DNA of 32,763 nucleotides from Dimargaris cristalligena (Eukaryota; Kickxellomycota; Dimargaritomycetes; Dimargaritales; Dimargaritaceae), in contig JANBQC010000309.1 of NCBI GenBank assembly GCA_027576995.1, forward strand, positions 1 to 32,763. Reading direction: 5' to 3'. The notes below the pieces were generated by a model. The model had not been told where the DNA came from. It worked only from the letters and a program-made list of their open reading frames with translations, and did not search any database. The translations under genes and the position numbers were made by a program. Below, piece by piece: positions 19,933-30,407 of the stretch (the stretch's first letter is position 1; the number at the start of each line of letters is the position of its first letter).

Positions 19933-22795
19933 TCAATCATTTTCCATGATACTTTCAAGTAGTGAGTTGCCATTTATGATATGGGTGGTCGCAATTAAAA
20001 ATCGGCGATTATCTAGAGTTTATACATTCAATTAAGTGGTTAAAGGTCACCGCAGGGGTTAGCGGTTAGCTATAAGTAGCCTAATAATCATACCGGGTAA
20101 GGTAGAGGGGGGCCATTTCGAAATCCCCTTCTTGGCCGCATCTCTGTAAGAGAATGGCATGTGGCACATTGCTTATTTTGACCGGCAAATATACAAAACT
20201 AATAAAACTTACTGTGACGAGCTAGGAATCGGATAGCGGCAATTTCAGCGAACGTACAGCCACCTACAAAGAAAATGACCGTGGTTGGTTTGTCTTTGGC
20301 CTGTCGCCAGTCTGTCAGGTACGGTGTCCGCCGGTACAAACAAATTAAAAACCAAAGTACCCAAATAGAATGCAATGAGTAAATGTCCCAACGATAAATA
20401 CATTTGGCGTCCGCCAAAATGTGTCAATCAAAAATAGGGACTGGTAATAACATAATACAGCTAGCCAGCAAAACAGGCGTAGTCATCCAGCCGGATACGG
20501 TTAACCTACTTTGTATAATATATGGGTTAGCATCCTCGACCGTTTGCACGCAGTCAAACGCCTGGCCCGGTAAAAGATGGATCACGTCTTCGTATCCCTT
20601 CCACCCCGTCGTATTAACCACCGGAATAGAGGAGGTGGGGCCTGGGCCCTGGCTGGGTGAGGCTGGGCGCTCTTTGTCGGCTGGGAAGGCTTCGGTCGAG
20701 GGGGGCGATTCGGGTACGGTAGTTGATCCTGCCAGCGCGTGAGCGATGGGTGCGGTAAGCGAGCTCCACGTAGCCACCACATCCACGGCCCCGAACCGTT
20801 TCCCCGTAGGCGGGCGGATACGGTCCGCTAGAACCGGATCGCGAATTACGAATTGGATAAGTCGAACCATTGGGGGAGCGAACCCCGAGTAGACAAACGC
20901 CGCATCGTGGGGCTCCCCTTCGTCCACGTCGTCCACAACCAAGTGCAGGGCCTTTTTTAGGGCGGGATAGGTGCTACGAGCTCCGCTGTCGTTGGGAAAA
21001 AAGAGGCGCAATCGGGCCAGACGCTCCAGGGTTACCAGATGGGCATAGCCGTAGGTCTGGATGATTTCCCGGCGCCAAAAATCGTACATCTTCCGCTTAA
21101 TACCATTGGAGGTGACGGATTGCAGGCACAACAATCGCAGAACCTGAGTAAGGGGGGCTTCATTGCCAATGAGCTCCTCAATGTAATCCGTAAAGGGCGA
21201 GTTGGCTGACATTGAGGCCCCACTCAAAAGAGTTTGCTCGAACTCTAGATTGCGGTTGAATTGGGCCGAAAGAGTGTATTTGTAGATCTCTTCCGCCAGG
21301 TACGTGTCTGATTAAGTGAAGCAATGGGGATGAGTCGCAATAAACTATATTGGTGAGAAGAGTGGGGAATAGACAGGTGACGCATGGTGCAATAGATGTG
21401 TAGTGCCATTGCTGGTATAAACGAATGGCGGGGCCGATGTCGTGGTTAGATGCCGATTGGACAATACTTACGAAGTCGAAGGGACTGGTGCTCAGCCTGG
21501 ATATTACCAAGCTTGCCAATGAATTGGCGGATTTGGGTCACTGTTTTCGCTTGGTGCCGACCCTAAGAAACACCACGAGGAAATGTTATAGTTACAAGAA
21601 ATGAAATTAGCTACATACCCAACTACCGCTTAGGGATGGAGGTGCACCGAATGGTTGGATGTCCGGTCCCTAATGAAAAAAGCCCTATAGGGAAATATGA
21701 CCTTACCTGGTAGTCGTCATTAATGCGTTTCGCCGCTCGGTGAAGCCAGCCGCCCACCACTGAAAAGTTTAGATCCCGGAGCTCGGCATACAAGGCGTCT
21801 TTACTATTGAGGCTGACCTTGGCCTTTTTATTCGTCCCCGCCGACGCCGCCGGGCCTTGGTTACTGCTGCTGCTTCCGGCTGCACTGGCGGTAGCGGCGG
21901 CGGGTGGGTTCGAAGGGTTGGACGGCCGGGCCAGGTGGGCATCCACTTCCACAAGGGAATTGCGAATGGCGAAACGCTCGTCAATTAAGCCCTCGTACGT
22001 CAACTGCGTGCAAAGGGGGGATAGTAAGTCCACCGAACGATCTAGGATAACCAAAGTATCGATGGTCTGGGAGATGGTCGAGCTCTGCGCCGCAATCGGT
22101 TCGTCCACGGAGAGCTCGCGGCGCATGCGGATCAGCATATCGGCGAGTTGTTTGGCCGCATCCCCCTTGCCGACGATCCGCGGGAAAAATCCGTAAACAG
22201 CCTGCAAGCGCATGAGAGCTCGCCCCATGGCGAATAGGGAGGTGGGTACCTGGTCTACCAGGAGCGTTTTGAAACAATCGTTCAGTTCCAAAGTGGCTAG
22301 GTCGCGCTCCAGCGGTACCAGGTCGAGGTGGTATTCGCCCATCACTAACTCACCCAAGACGCCCTGTTCTTCCAAAATGCGGTCGCACACGAGGGTACGC
22401 CGCGGAGTTAGAAACAGGCTGTACTCGTGGGGCTGGTCCGGTCGCTCCTGACCGGCGGTGCGAATGTGGTTGGCGATCCACTGCATGTGTTCCACCTGGG
22501 GCCGACTTAGATAGAGAATATTACGGCAGTCGGTTTCCACTCGGTCGGGCTGGAGATGGTATACCTTCTCAACGCCGTGCTCTTTGAGTAGCGAGAACTC
22601 GGCAATGAGACTCAGTGATGGGCTCAAGGCGGGGTCCACCACCAGGACTTTAGTGCCACGCACTGAATCGAGTACATTGGTCAGGCTTTGGCGGGCTAGC
22701 TCCTGGAAAATGGTGAAGTCCGGGTGGAGCGGGGTGGGGTTGGCTGGATCGTCGGACCGGCTTCCCGTGTCCGGAGTTGAACGGGCTGGCTGCAT
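19933..22795 (-). CDS. VPS33: Vacuolar protein sorting-associated protein Vps33 (SM family; HOPS/CORVET)
   Basis: Five exons: 22795-21707, 21562-21472, 21307-20510, 20311-20213, 20012-19933; phases all agree, 718 aa. Vps33 is the Sec1/Munc18 subunit of HOPS and CORVET that templates SNARE assembly at endosome/vacuole membranes. Diagnostic blocks in order are EFSLLKEHGVEKVYHL, LGELVMGEYHLDLVPLERD, QAVYGFFPRIVGKG, DRSVDLLSPLCTQLTYEGLI, FSVVGGWLHRAAKRI, KTVTQIRQFIGKL, VLRLLCLQSVTSNGIK, EIIQTYGYAHL, FVYSGFAPPMVRL, VIFFVGGCTFAEIAAIRFLA and, in the last exon, FLIATTHIINGNSLLESI. The last exon lies beyond an ordinary stop and was found by its conserved end. Two low-complexity inserts (after the LTYEGLI block, and after the conserved core in exon 3) make it longer than human VPS33A. 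Confidence 0.93.
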
Positions 22796-23221
22796 GTGGA
22801 CCGGTGGCTCAATTCAAGCGGCGGGAAAGGAGAGACAGAGATGGAGAATATGGGCTTGTCTAGGCAATACTAAGAACAGCGTAGGTTTCGCATGAATATG
22901 AAACTGAAAATGGAAATGAAAACGTGGGGGGGGGGGAATGCTACAGTAAAGGGCGTAGAAAAGGAAAGCTCACGGGCTGAACCAAGTCAAGCAGTGGTGC
23001 AGTATTCGGGGAGTAAATCCCAACCGTTGACACACACTGAAGGACTAGCGAATGGCTCCTTCTAAGACACTGTGAGGAATGCGTTCCCATTCCAATAAGG
23101 CCCTGGTATATTGAATATTATTTATATTGATGTTTAATAATATCATTGTGCCCGGCCAGCCCTTCCTTTTATATTGGAGGATTTAAAGGCTCAAGCATAG
23201 TAGGAGTGCGAGTGACCGCTC
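22796..23221. promoter_or_regulatory. VPS33 upstream region
   Basis: About 430 bp upstream of VPS33 with no ORF. It includes a G homopolymer of 11 (22926-22936), that is, a C-tract on the VPS33 sense strand, roughly 130 bp from the start codon. The homopolymer is a likely length-variable site. No known promoter element was recognised. Confidence 0.4.
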
Positions 23222-23560
23222 CTATTGTCTGTATCGAGAGCCTTCGCCGCAGTCTGGTCTAGAGATGGAGCTATGCACTCCGGTATATTGGTCTAGGGTA
23301 TTGGCCCTGGGCAACGGGGTTGGCGCAGTTAGGCCAAGGTTGGCACTGGCAGCATCGCTGGGCCCTCCTTCGTCGGTAAGCTGTTCATTAGTGGGGAGCT
23401 CTACCACAGTCGAAGGCCTAATCCTCCGCACTGCTTGGTCGATGCTTGGCGTCTTAGTCAATCTAGCATTAATACGGGCTAAGCATCTGTCCTTATTATA
23501 CTGGAGTATCTCAAGAATCCCAGTCCAGCGGAGTTGGATCACTCTACTAGGTTTACTGCC
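23222..23560 (-). pseudogene. Possible retroelement integrase C-terminal (GPY/F-like) fragment
   Basis: A 113-codon frame with no methionine anywhere, closed upstream by TGA and downstream by TAG. It begins GSKPSRVIQLRWTG, then ILEI, and about 30 residues later QAVRRIRPS, followed by an acidic, proline-containing tail. The spacing resembles the GPY/F module at the end of LTR-retrotransposon integrases (pSK..RW-x-GP-y, then V..RLRPY). Upstream of the TGA the same frame continues a few codons (LTIGVAT). The exact GPY residues are not present (GIL instead), so the assignment is tentative. Confidence 0.28.
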
Positions 23561-24020
23561 TCATGTTGCGACTCCTATAGTTAATATATTAGCAGGTTAG
23601 AACAGGGCTTCCTGGTGATATACGTGGTGTTATCACGGCCAGATTGGTCCTGTCAGTATCCCTGGAGTGTCTTCAGGATGCGTCGGAGACTGGGGTGTAA
23701 TAGGTATCTGTGGTGGCCTGGTCGGTACTGGACACCCCCGATGGTACAGTATCAACAAACTCTCAGTAGTGGCGAATTCATCACAATTGGTCGCTAGGGC
23801 TCACCAGGCGGAAGTAATACGCACTTAATTGCATACCGCTCGACCTGACCCCGTAATGGAAACATGTAAATATTAGGACTTTATTGAGGTAGCAGTAATC
23901 TGGAAGGCAAATACAAAATACAGGTGGACTCAAATTCCAAACTACTGGAACATATTGTACACAGAACCAGTAATCAGTCAAAACTGACGAGAAACCTATG
24001 ATAATACATTTGTGCGTACA
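23561..24020. other. Intergenic, nothing recognised
   Basis: 460 bp between the retroelement-like fragment and the subtilase pseudogene 3' end. No ORF or repeat was recognised. Confidence 0.4.
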
Positions 24021-26246
24021 CTAGCGAGTGATTTCAAATGATGGGGAGCGCCAAAAGGTAAAGTCGACTTCATTAGGGGTATTAGTCGTCCGAGTCGTTT
24101 TCTGCCAGTACGCCACGAGTTCGTACCGACCGTTGGGGGCTTGGCCCAGAATATCAGTGCCGCTACTGGTGGTGTCCACGGTATTTCCGGTCCACGCAAA
24201 ATCATAGGTTGGGGTTTGGGAACTATAATTGCGAACGATGAAGGCACTACTGCCGTATTCAACGTATTTGGGTTTCCTGTCTGAGCCATCCAAGCTTACC
24301 ACCATATCAACAAATAAGCTGGTATTGAGCTGGAGGGTAAACCGGAATGTGGGCAGATTCCCTTCGGTCAGGTTATAAACAGGGTAGTTGGTGGTTGACA
24401 AATCGCCTGCGGGAATAGGGTCATTGGTTAAGCCGCTGTAGAGTTGGGGGTAGCCGGCGGTAACCAGAGGTGCCAGCAGGGGAGTGCTGGAATAGATGTC
24501 GTTCATACCCAAAAAGGGGACCATGATAGAAGCTTCGCCATTGGGACCAACAAAGTTAAACAGCAAATAACCGGCGTAGACCCAATAGCCTGTCGAGGGA
24601 CCGTCGGAGACGAGCCGCATACTACGAGTGTAGTTGGTGTGAGGGGAGAGCTGCTCCAGCATATAGCTGGCATCCCTGATGGTAAAAGTGTCGTTCTTTT
24701 TGATGGGTGCGGGTGCCAACGAGCCGTCCGTATTGAACATGGTGATTGCCTCGGTCGTAAAATAGCCCCAGTTTTGTTCGTACGCTACGTCCGACGTGAT
24801 ATTAAACTGGATCACCAGGGCAAACTGCTGGCCGTTGGCCAGAGTAGTTTTGTCCATCATGCCGGGGTTGTAGGAAATGTCAATATCCGGAGTGTTGAAG
24901 ACATTGGTCAAATCGAGGGCCCCATGACCCTGCTGGGGTGGGGAGCACAAGAAGTTGGTGTCCCATGATGTGGGCGGGTAAAGCTTGGGCTGTAGCAACA
25001 TTTTGTACTGGTCGATGGTTAGCTTGGAGTTGCACTCCCGCAGAAGGGCAAACGTCCCCGATACAAAGGTGGTGGAAATGGAGGTGCCGCTGGAAATACC
25101 ATAGCCCCCCATGTTTAGCGGTAGAGTGGACAAAATGTAGCGACCGGGGGCGACTAAATCGGGCTTGAACGACATATCGGTACCGGGGCCCCAGGTAGAA
25201 AAGGGCGACACGCTTTCGTGGACGTTTCTCTCTAGATTGTGTAAATCATTGTCGCTGGAGATGACCACTTTCTGACCGGCTTTAAGCGCAGCCACCAACT
25301 TAAGCCCATCCCGGTTTTCGATCATAACAATCGGGGGACGGTCGGGGTTGTCCATGAACGGGCCAGAAACTGGCTGTTGAATCGTGTCATACAGGATCAC
25401 GGCAATGGCCCCCGCCGCTTGCGCATTAACGGCCTTGCGTTCCACCTCACACCCTCCCCGAACCACCAAAGCCACTTTACCGGCTAAGTTGGCTGTAATG
25501 GCATTACACACCGACCAGCCACCCTGGGTGTCCTTAGTCAGGGCAACCCTTTTTTTGGTAAGTTGGAGGGGTAAATCGTGGGGCTGGATGTACGACCGCG
25601 GAATTTGAATGTTACCCATGCTGTTAATGGTGATGGAAATGGAGCAAAACCGAGCCTGGTCCATACTACCCACAGCTATCACATTGAACCCCACGGCGGG
25701 CGCGTTAGTCAATAAAGGTCCCTTATCCCCGACGTTACCCGCTCCGGAAATAACCATCACACCATGCCGAGCGATTTGGGTTGACAGCTCATATATTATA
25801 GTGGTCGGGATACCAGAGGGACTGCCGACCAAGAGGTTAATAATGTGCATCCCGTCACGGCAGGCCATTTGAAGTGCCTCAATCAGGACGGCTGTCGACG
25901 AAGTTCTCGAGCACCCCAGGACACAGTAAACCCCAATCAGCACTTCGGGAGCTACCCTCCAAAAACGCTCATCCTTGGCCACGGCGATGCCTGCGACGTG
26001 GGTCCCATGGCCATTACAGGTATCCAATGGGTCGTCATCCAGCTGGGGGGTGTTTGTTCCAGTTTACGCATCACCGACAAAATCATAGCCCATGATCACC
26101 CGGGCATTGGGACAGTTCTTGAAGCATCCGCCGAATGCCGGGTGGTGGTAATCCAGTCCACTGTTGATGAAGCCAGTCTTCACCCCCCGACTGAAAATGT
26201 TCTTCTCATCAGACTTATATTTGTAGTGCCATCCAGAGGTCAGCAC
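24021..26246 (-). pseudogene. Subtilisin-like serine protease (S8, PA-domain type), disrupted
   Basis: One reading frame carries a fungal secreted subtilase of the minor-extracellular-protease type. It runs 26246-24021, with an in-frame TAA at 26066-26064 exactly where the family continues (GYDFVGDA, stop, TGTNTPQLDDDPLDTCNGHG). Downstream, 668 further codons are open. Seen: the His motif NGHGTHVAGI, the oxyanion Asn in SGAGN, a PA domain (about NAITANLAGKVALVVRGG onward) and the Ser motif SSGTSISTTFVSG. The catalytic Asp position reads FINSG rather than the usual IDTG: AAC at 26165-26163. The usual MATP after GTS is ISTT. The signal peptide and propeptide are missing; another in-frame TAA (26249-26247) closes the frame upstream. 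I call it a 5'-truncated pseudogene, although the long intact 3' frame means decay is recent or the remainder is retained. Confidence 0.8.
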
Positions 26247-26343
26247 TTATCCCCGGACTATGGACAGCCAGTCCTCATTGTCAGAGGGCGGAATATGCCA
26301 TGACATGCAATGGTGGTATCACTCCCGCCATTTACCCACAAAC

Positions 26344-26362
26344 ATATATATATATATATATA
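26344..26362. repeat. TA dinucleotide microsatellite
   Basis: An uninterrupted TA run of about 19 bp upstream of the subtilase relic. Confidence 0.85.
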
Positions 26363-26754
26363 CCGCCTACACTGTGGCACACACCAAAAGCTAACAAAAT
26401 ATTATTCATTTCTTTATACTTGTGGTTTGCATTAAAAAGCCCACTGTGTTTCCCTTACATCTAAAAGTCTGACCTATTTTTCGGCAGATTCCCTATCATT
26501 CCATCTTGTTCTATTTCTCGACCTTTTCTCTATGACCTTTTTCTTGCACCTAGCAGCCCCTAAGGCCCACAGGATAGCTACATAAGTAACCAGTGAATTC
26601 CCACTTGTTTGGAAAATCAATCATTGCTCATTTTATTTGAAGCTCAAGTTCCACTATCCCTTGAACTTAGTCCCGATTTTTTTATTGATTATTTCTTATC
26701 ATTAAATATCACCATTTTTTATATTTATTTTTAATAAAACTTTCACATCATTCA
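26363..26754. other. Intergenic, AT-rich
   Basis: About 390 bp of T-rich, then AT-rich sequence without open frames. No promoter or missing subtilase 5' exon could be recognised here. Confidence 0.4.
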
Positions 26755-27390
26755 TTATATCCCCCCCCCATCTCTGTCCAATCCACTGACCACCCATCCC
26801 CTCTGAAAACCCACTATGTCAACATCCAATTCTGCCCTAGTCTCATCCCACTCCGTGAACCTCCTGTCTTCTGCCACCAGGGAGCTGGCCACCACAACTT
26901 CAGGCCATGTTGATAAGGAGGCTACTGCCTCCTCACAAATCCTGAAGGCTGCTAACAATAGGCTGGACATCCCAGGTAGTACATATTGGATGCCATTGGT
27001 ACATAGGTATAAGTTATCTAGGGGTGTTTGGGGATCCTTTAGCTGACCAGGGGACTGCACTGATGTGGACTGGGCTGGGATTTGGTCCAAGGCCATAGGG
27101 TGCACATTGGACAGTTGCTACACTACCATTGAGTATGCATTGTTGACCTGAATGTGAGCACCATGGACCAAATCTATATAGTTTTGGGTGGACGCAAAGG
27201 TCATATTCTTGCATCACATTTGCCAGGTGAACTGCTTGAATTGATCTTCCCCAGTGGCCCCACTGGCCATGGGGGCATTGAATTGGATAGTATAAGAGCA
27301 TGGGATAGAAGTATCTCCGGCACTATAATGAAAGTGGACCGGCTGAATACCCAACACTGCAATTAGCCACTGACTGAGCTGTTGGGCCAT
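26755..27390 (-). pseudogene. Decayed gene of unknown family, two internal stops
   Basis: From ATG 27390 (MAQQLSQWLIAVLGIQPVHF) to TAA 26757-26755 the minus strand reads 211 codons with only two in-frame stops. One is a TGA after FKQFTWQM (consistent with CGA to TGA) and the other a TAG after NNAYSMVV. Random AT-rich sequence of this length would hold many more stops, so this is a recently broken coding region. The middle is rich in Gln, Ser and Asn, and the C-terminal third is rich in Val, Ala and Trp. No domain is recognised. It lies in a CpG-poor stretch and may belong to a mobile element together with the minus-strand fragments to its right. Confidence 0.5.
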
Positions 27391-29035
27391 GGTGTGAGAG
27401 TCATAAATTAATTAACCAGGTGGTTATGTTCGAGTTATAGTGTAATAATGGTATGGCTAGAGCCAATTGTACTAAACTAATGTATAATTAGAGTAGTATG
27501 TGATAATAAAGAGACACATTATTCTAACAAAAAAACAATAGTGGGACAGTATATAGAACTAAAACTAGGAAGACCCCAATCAACTATAATCCCAGCCCTT
27601 GAGGAAAAGTTGGCTCTTAAGTATAGTTTGTCAAGGGAAATTGTGAATTCTAAATGCCCAATTCATTAATATGGTATACTGGGTAATAAGTCCCTGTAGC
27701 TTATTGTGTGTCTGGTTCCCTAATGATGATTGCCCTGGTCTATTACAGGGACATCTTGGTCAATCCCTAGTAGTAAGGGTTTCGGCTGACTTCACCATTC
27801 CCCTATAACAAATCTGCCACTGACCTATTCCCCTCCCATTCTCTCTAAAAGTTGGTCATATAGATTACTTAAGCAAAGGGCACCATTCACTATTAGCCAC
27901 TTGTCAGTTAGAGCCCCAACAAACTGTGGGGCATTAATCTGGACCAAACATTGTACTACTCCTAATATCACCACCTGATGCACAAGATGTACTGAAACAA
28001 TACATATAGATCCATGTGATCGACACTGATTCCTCATATATTTATACACTACTCCAAGTAAGGGATTAAAAAGCCATCACACAGTCCACTTCTACTTATA
28101 AATAAGGAAAGATGCTGGGTTTGAAGGATGGCACATCCCTAGTGCACCACCACTACACTTTCATTAGCTACAGATCTGGGAGTTGGGCAGATCTCTTAGG
28201 GCTCTCACTGAATTTACAATAACTATTTGTGATGAAAGGCAGCAAGTTTGCACTACATAAAGATGACAACCAACTTTACGTCAGTATTGGTCATTTATAA
28301 ATAAAGGACATAGTTGTTTAATGGGGGTCCTTCATGCAATAGGAAATACTGTGGCTGCTGGGTTCAAAGTAGACCCATTAAATGCAGTATAGTTATCAGG
28401 ATATAGTTTTATTGCTGCTGTTGGGCAAAGTCAATCATCCGAAGCACGAGTGGCCACTTGGCCCTACCAATGAGAGTACCCTATCAGACCCTTGCAATGG
28501 AATTCCCTCCACCAAATAAACAACAAGCAGTTACAGCCTTAAGTGGTCTAATAGGGAACTCCTTTATATAAAAAAATACTACTGTATAGCATCCCAAGTT
28601 TTCTACATCTTAATGGCATAATATATCTTTAACAATACCCACTTGATAGTATACTTATTTCAGACTGTCAGCCCTCCTAATCTAGCTTAATCCAAACCTA
28701 ACAATTATCCATCCTTATTAGGCCTTATAGTGCCCTATTAACCTTCCCATAGTCACCCCCGGTACTATGGGTCATCATTTATTATATATCCCCACTTATT
28801 CTAACCCCAATACTTCACACCCCAAATACTCAACTTGTATATCCAAGACTCTTCCAGTTCCTATGAGAGTCTTCCCAATGCAAAGTCATCTGGTCAGAAT
28901 CTTTACTTATCCATACCTTAGTCTTAGTAGTATTTCCTTTAGGACCTCCCTCTGGAGCCATCCCCATATATATATAACTAGGCCCTACTGGGACTGGTTC
29001 AATTGGCAGCTTATTCATATCCCCCAGTTTACCTT
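27391..29035 (-). other. CpG-poor decayed region with minus-strand coding fragments
   Basis: No intact gene. Minus-strand frames at 28049-27825 (ATG start; contains APQFVGALTDKWLIVNGALC, then a TAG and a further protein-like frame) and 29018-28830 (ATG start; contains MNKLPIEPVPVGPSYIYMG) have protein-like composition. Both are ended by TAG or TGA with readable continuation. A plus-strand frame around 28160-28540 is also partly readable but has stops at about the chance rate. CpG is rare throughout. The whole looks like an aged element of at least 2.2 kb in minus orientation, family unknown. Confidence 0.35.
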
Positions 29036-29712
29036 AATAAACTCTATATATGCTCACCCCCCCCCTTGTACTAACTGTGGTAAACTTACCACATTTTTTA
29101 CCTACTTTTATTTTTAATCCATTTTTCGCACTTATCGGAAGTACGCCCCTGACAAGTGAATGAGCCCCTGCCCCTGACCGGATGATACCCCTGCATTCAC
29201 ACTGCCCCTGGCCCGACTGCACCCCTGTTCAAAGAATAGCTAACAATAGCTTTCTCCCTTTCTTTTTATCCCTTCTATTGTTTCACATTGAATTTATCAG
29301 TTACCCAAGTATTACCTATCCTTTGTGATAACTAATATGATTGTCTGGGGCCTTCTCTCCCTTTCTCTATTATTCATCTATCTTTTTATTTAGGCTTCCT
29401 CTTTCGAGTATAAATACTCCCCCTTGCTGCCACTTCTTGGAACAGTAAGTCTATTATCACCTTTCCCTTTTTACCACCTATCTTTTTAAATAAAGTTCAG
29501 TTTTCAAGGATTTGAGTTCAGTTCTTTACACTAACTAGTAAGTGTGCCTGCTGCACATCCCTGACATTTACCTGCATTATCCTTTATTGGTTAGTATGAT
29601 GCCCCCATCCTAATACTAGTAGCCCACTTGGCCAAGTCTAAGCCCTGCCTACCATTAGAAGCCTATCCTTGGGACTCTTGATGGACTAAGAGTAGTTAAT
29701 CCAGGCAACACA
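29036..29712 (+). repeat. R2 repeat, copy 2, interrupted by a solo LTR
   Basis: 29036-29075 plus 29536-29712 align with 1-218. I find no CpG in these two segments, while copy 1 has twelve. At most aligned sites the difference is CG to TG or CA (for example CCCGCC/CCTGCC, GACGGA/GATGGA, GCGACA/GCAACA). This is the signature of 5-methylcytosine deamination. The break falls exactly at CTAAC, which is duplicated around the inserted LTR. Confidence 0.7.
29076..29530 (+). mobile_element. Solo LTR with 5-bp target-site duplication
   Basis: 455 bp beginning TGTGG and ending TTTACA, flanked by the direct repeat CTAAC at 29071-29075 and 29531-29535. The R2 copy at position 1 shows the uninterrupted target. 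Inside are a TATA box (GAGTATAAATAC, near 29408-29418) and an AATAAA polyadenylation signal (about 29488) in the plus orientation, as expected for U3-R-U5. No internal coding region follows, so this is a recombined single LTR. The 5' terminus forms an 18-nt inverted repeat (TGTGGTAA, AC, TTACCACA). It retains about six CpGs, unlike its surroundings. Confidence 0.82.
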
Positions 29713-30407
29713 GACCCTATTTAGCCTAAGTAAAACACTTTATAAAATTGGTTCCACTGACCCCCAGAATAGTACTTACATAGGCAAGTCAAGCTATTTA
29801 ATTGTGTTACAGTCAGGTTGAGTGGGGCTTGAAATTGTCATGTTTCTGAGTAGGGCACTTAAGTCTTTTAAAAAATAAAATAGTAGATATTAAATTAGTA
29901 AATTTATTAGGACATAACTCAACCTTTACAATATGTTGATTCTCTATTTAAACCTCCAATATTTTAAGTTAGTCGATGAGGCCGGAAACTGGCAAATACC
30001 CTTCAGGTAGTGCTCTTTGGCGGAGGGGTCAAGTGACCTCTATGTCATTGGGATAGCTGTCCCCGCCAAGCAGCTGCAATCAGTACAGCCATTAGGAAAC
30101 TAACATAGCACCCCCTATTATGTCTCAGTATTAGTCATACAATTAGGAGAAAGCTAGCATATATAGTGGGAAAGTGGTGAATATAAGTCCACCAGATGCA
30201 CTGACTACCATGGGTTAATCAACAACATATTTTACTTATATATAATAATAGTAAAAGTAGATATTTTAGTAAAAGAAGATGAATCAAACCCATCACTTAA
30301 AGCAACTAGTGATATATAAAATAATCTGCCAATAGCATATATATACAAAACAAATAATTTATTCTAAATATAATTAGCATATAAAATAGGGGCTAGTAAT
30401 CAAGATA
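29713..30407. other. AT-rich intergenic stretch with one GC-rich hairpin
   Basis: No gene recognised. Most is AT-rich. The exception is a hairpin-forming segment at 30011-30072, listed separately. Confidence 0.45.
30011..30072. other. GC-rich imperfect inverted repeat (possible structured RNA)
   Basis: TGCT-CTT-TGGCGG-A-GG at the left can pair with CCCCGCCA-AGCA at the right. An inner stem AGTGAC/GTCATT closes around CTCTAT. The arms retain CpGs within a CpG-poor neighbourhood. No known RNA family is recognised, and strand and expression are unknown. Confidence 0.3.

Noticed and set aside
20088..20143. An alternative VPS33 last exon after a good TCTCTTACAG acceptor
   Set aside because: The peptide it would add has no likeness to the conserved Vps33 end, while the exon at 20012-19933 matches it in the right phase.
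28160..28540. Plus-strand reading with tyrosine-recombinase-like flavour (YWSFINKGH, GYSFIAAVG)
   Set aside because: In-frame stops occur at about the rate expected by chance in AT-rich DNA, and the catalytic RHRY pattern is not present.
29970..30012. Hammerhead-ribozyme-like core (CGATGAGGCC, then GGC-AAAT, then a TACC/GGTA hairpin)
   Set aside because: The CUGAUGA and GAAA core elements are both imperfect, and the NUH cleavage triplet is shifted by one base. At best a heavily decayed copy.
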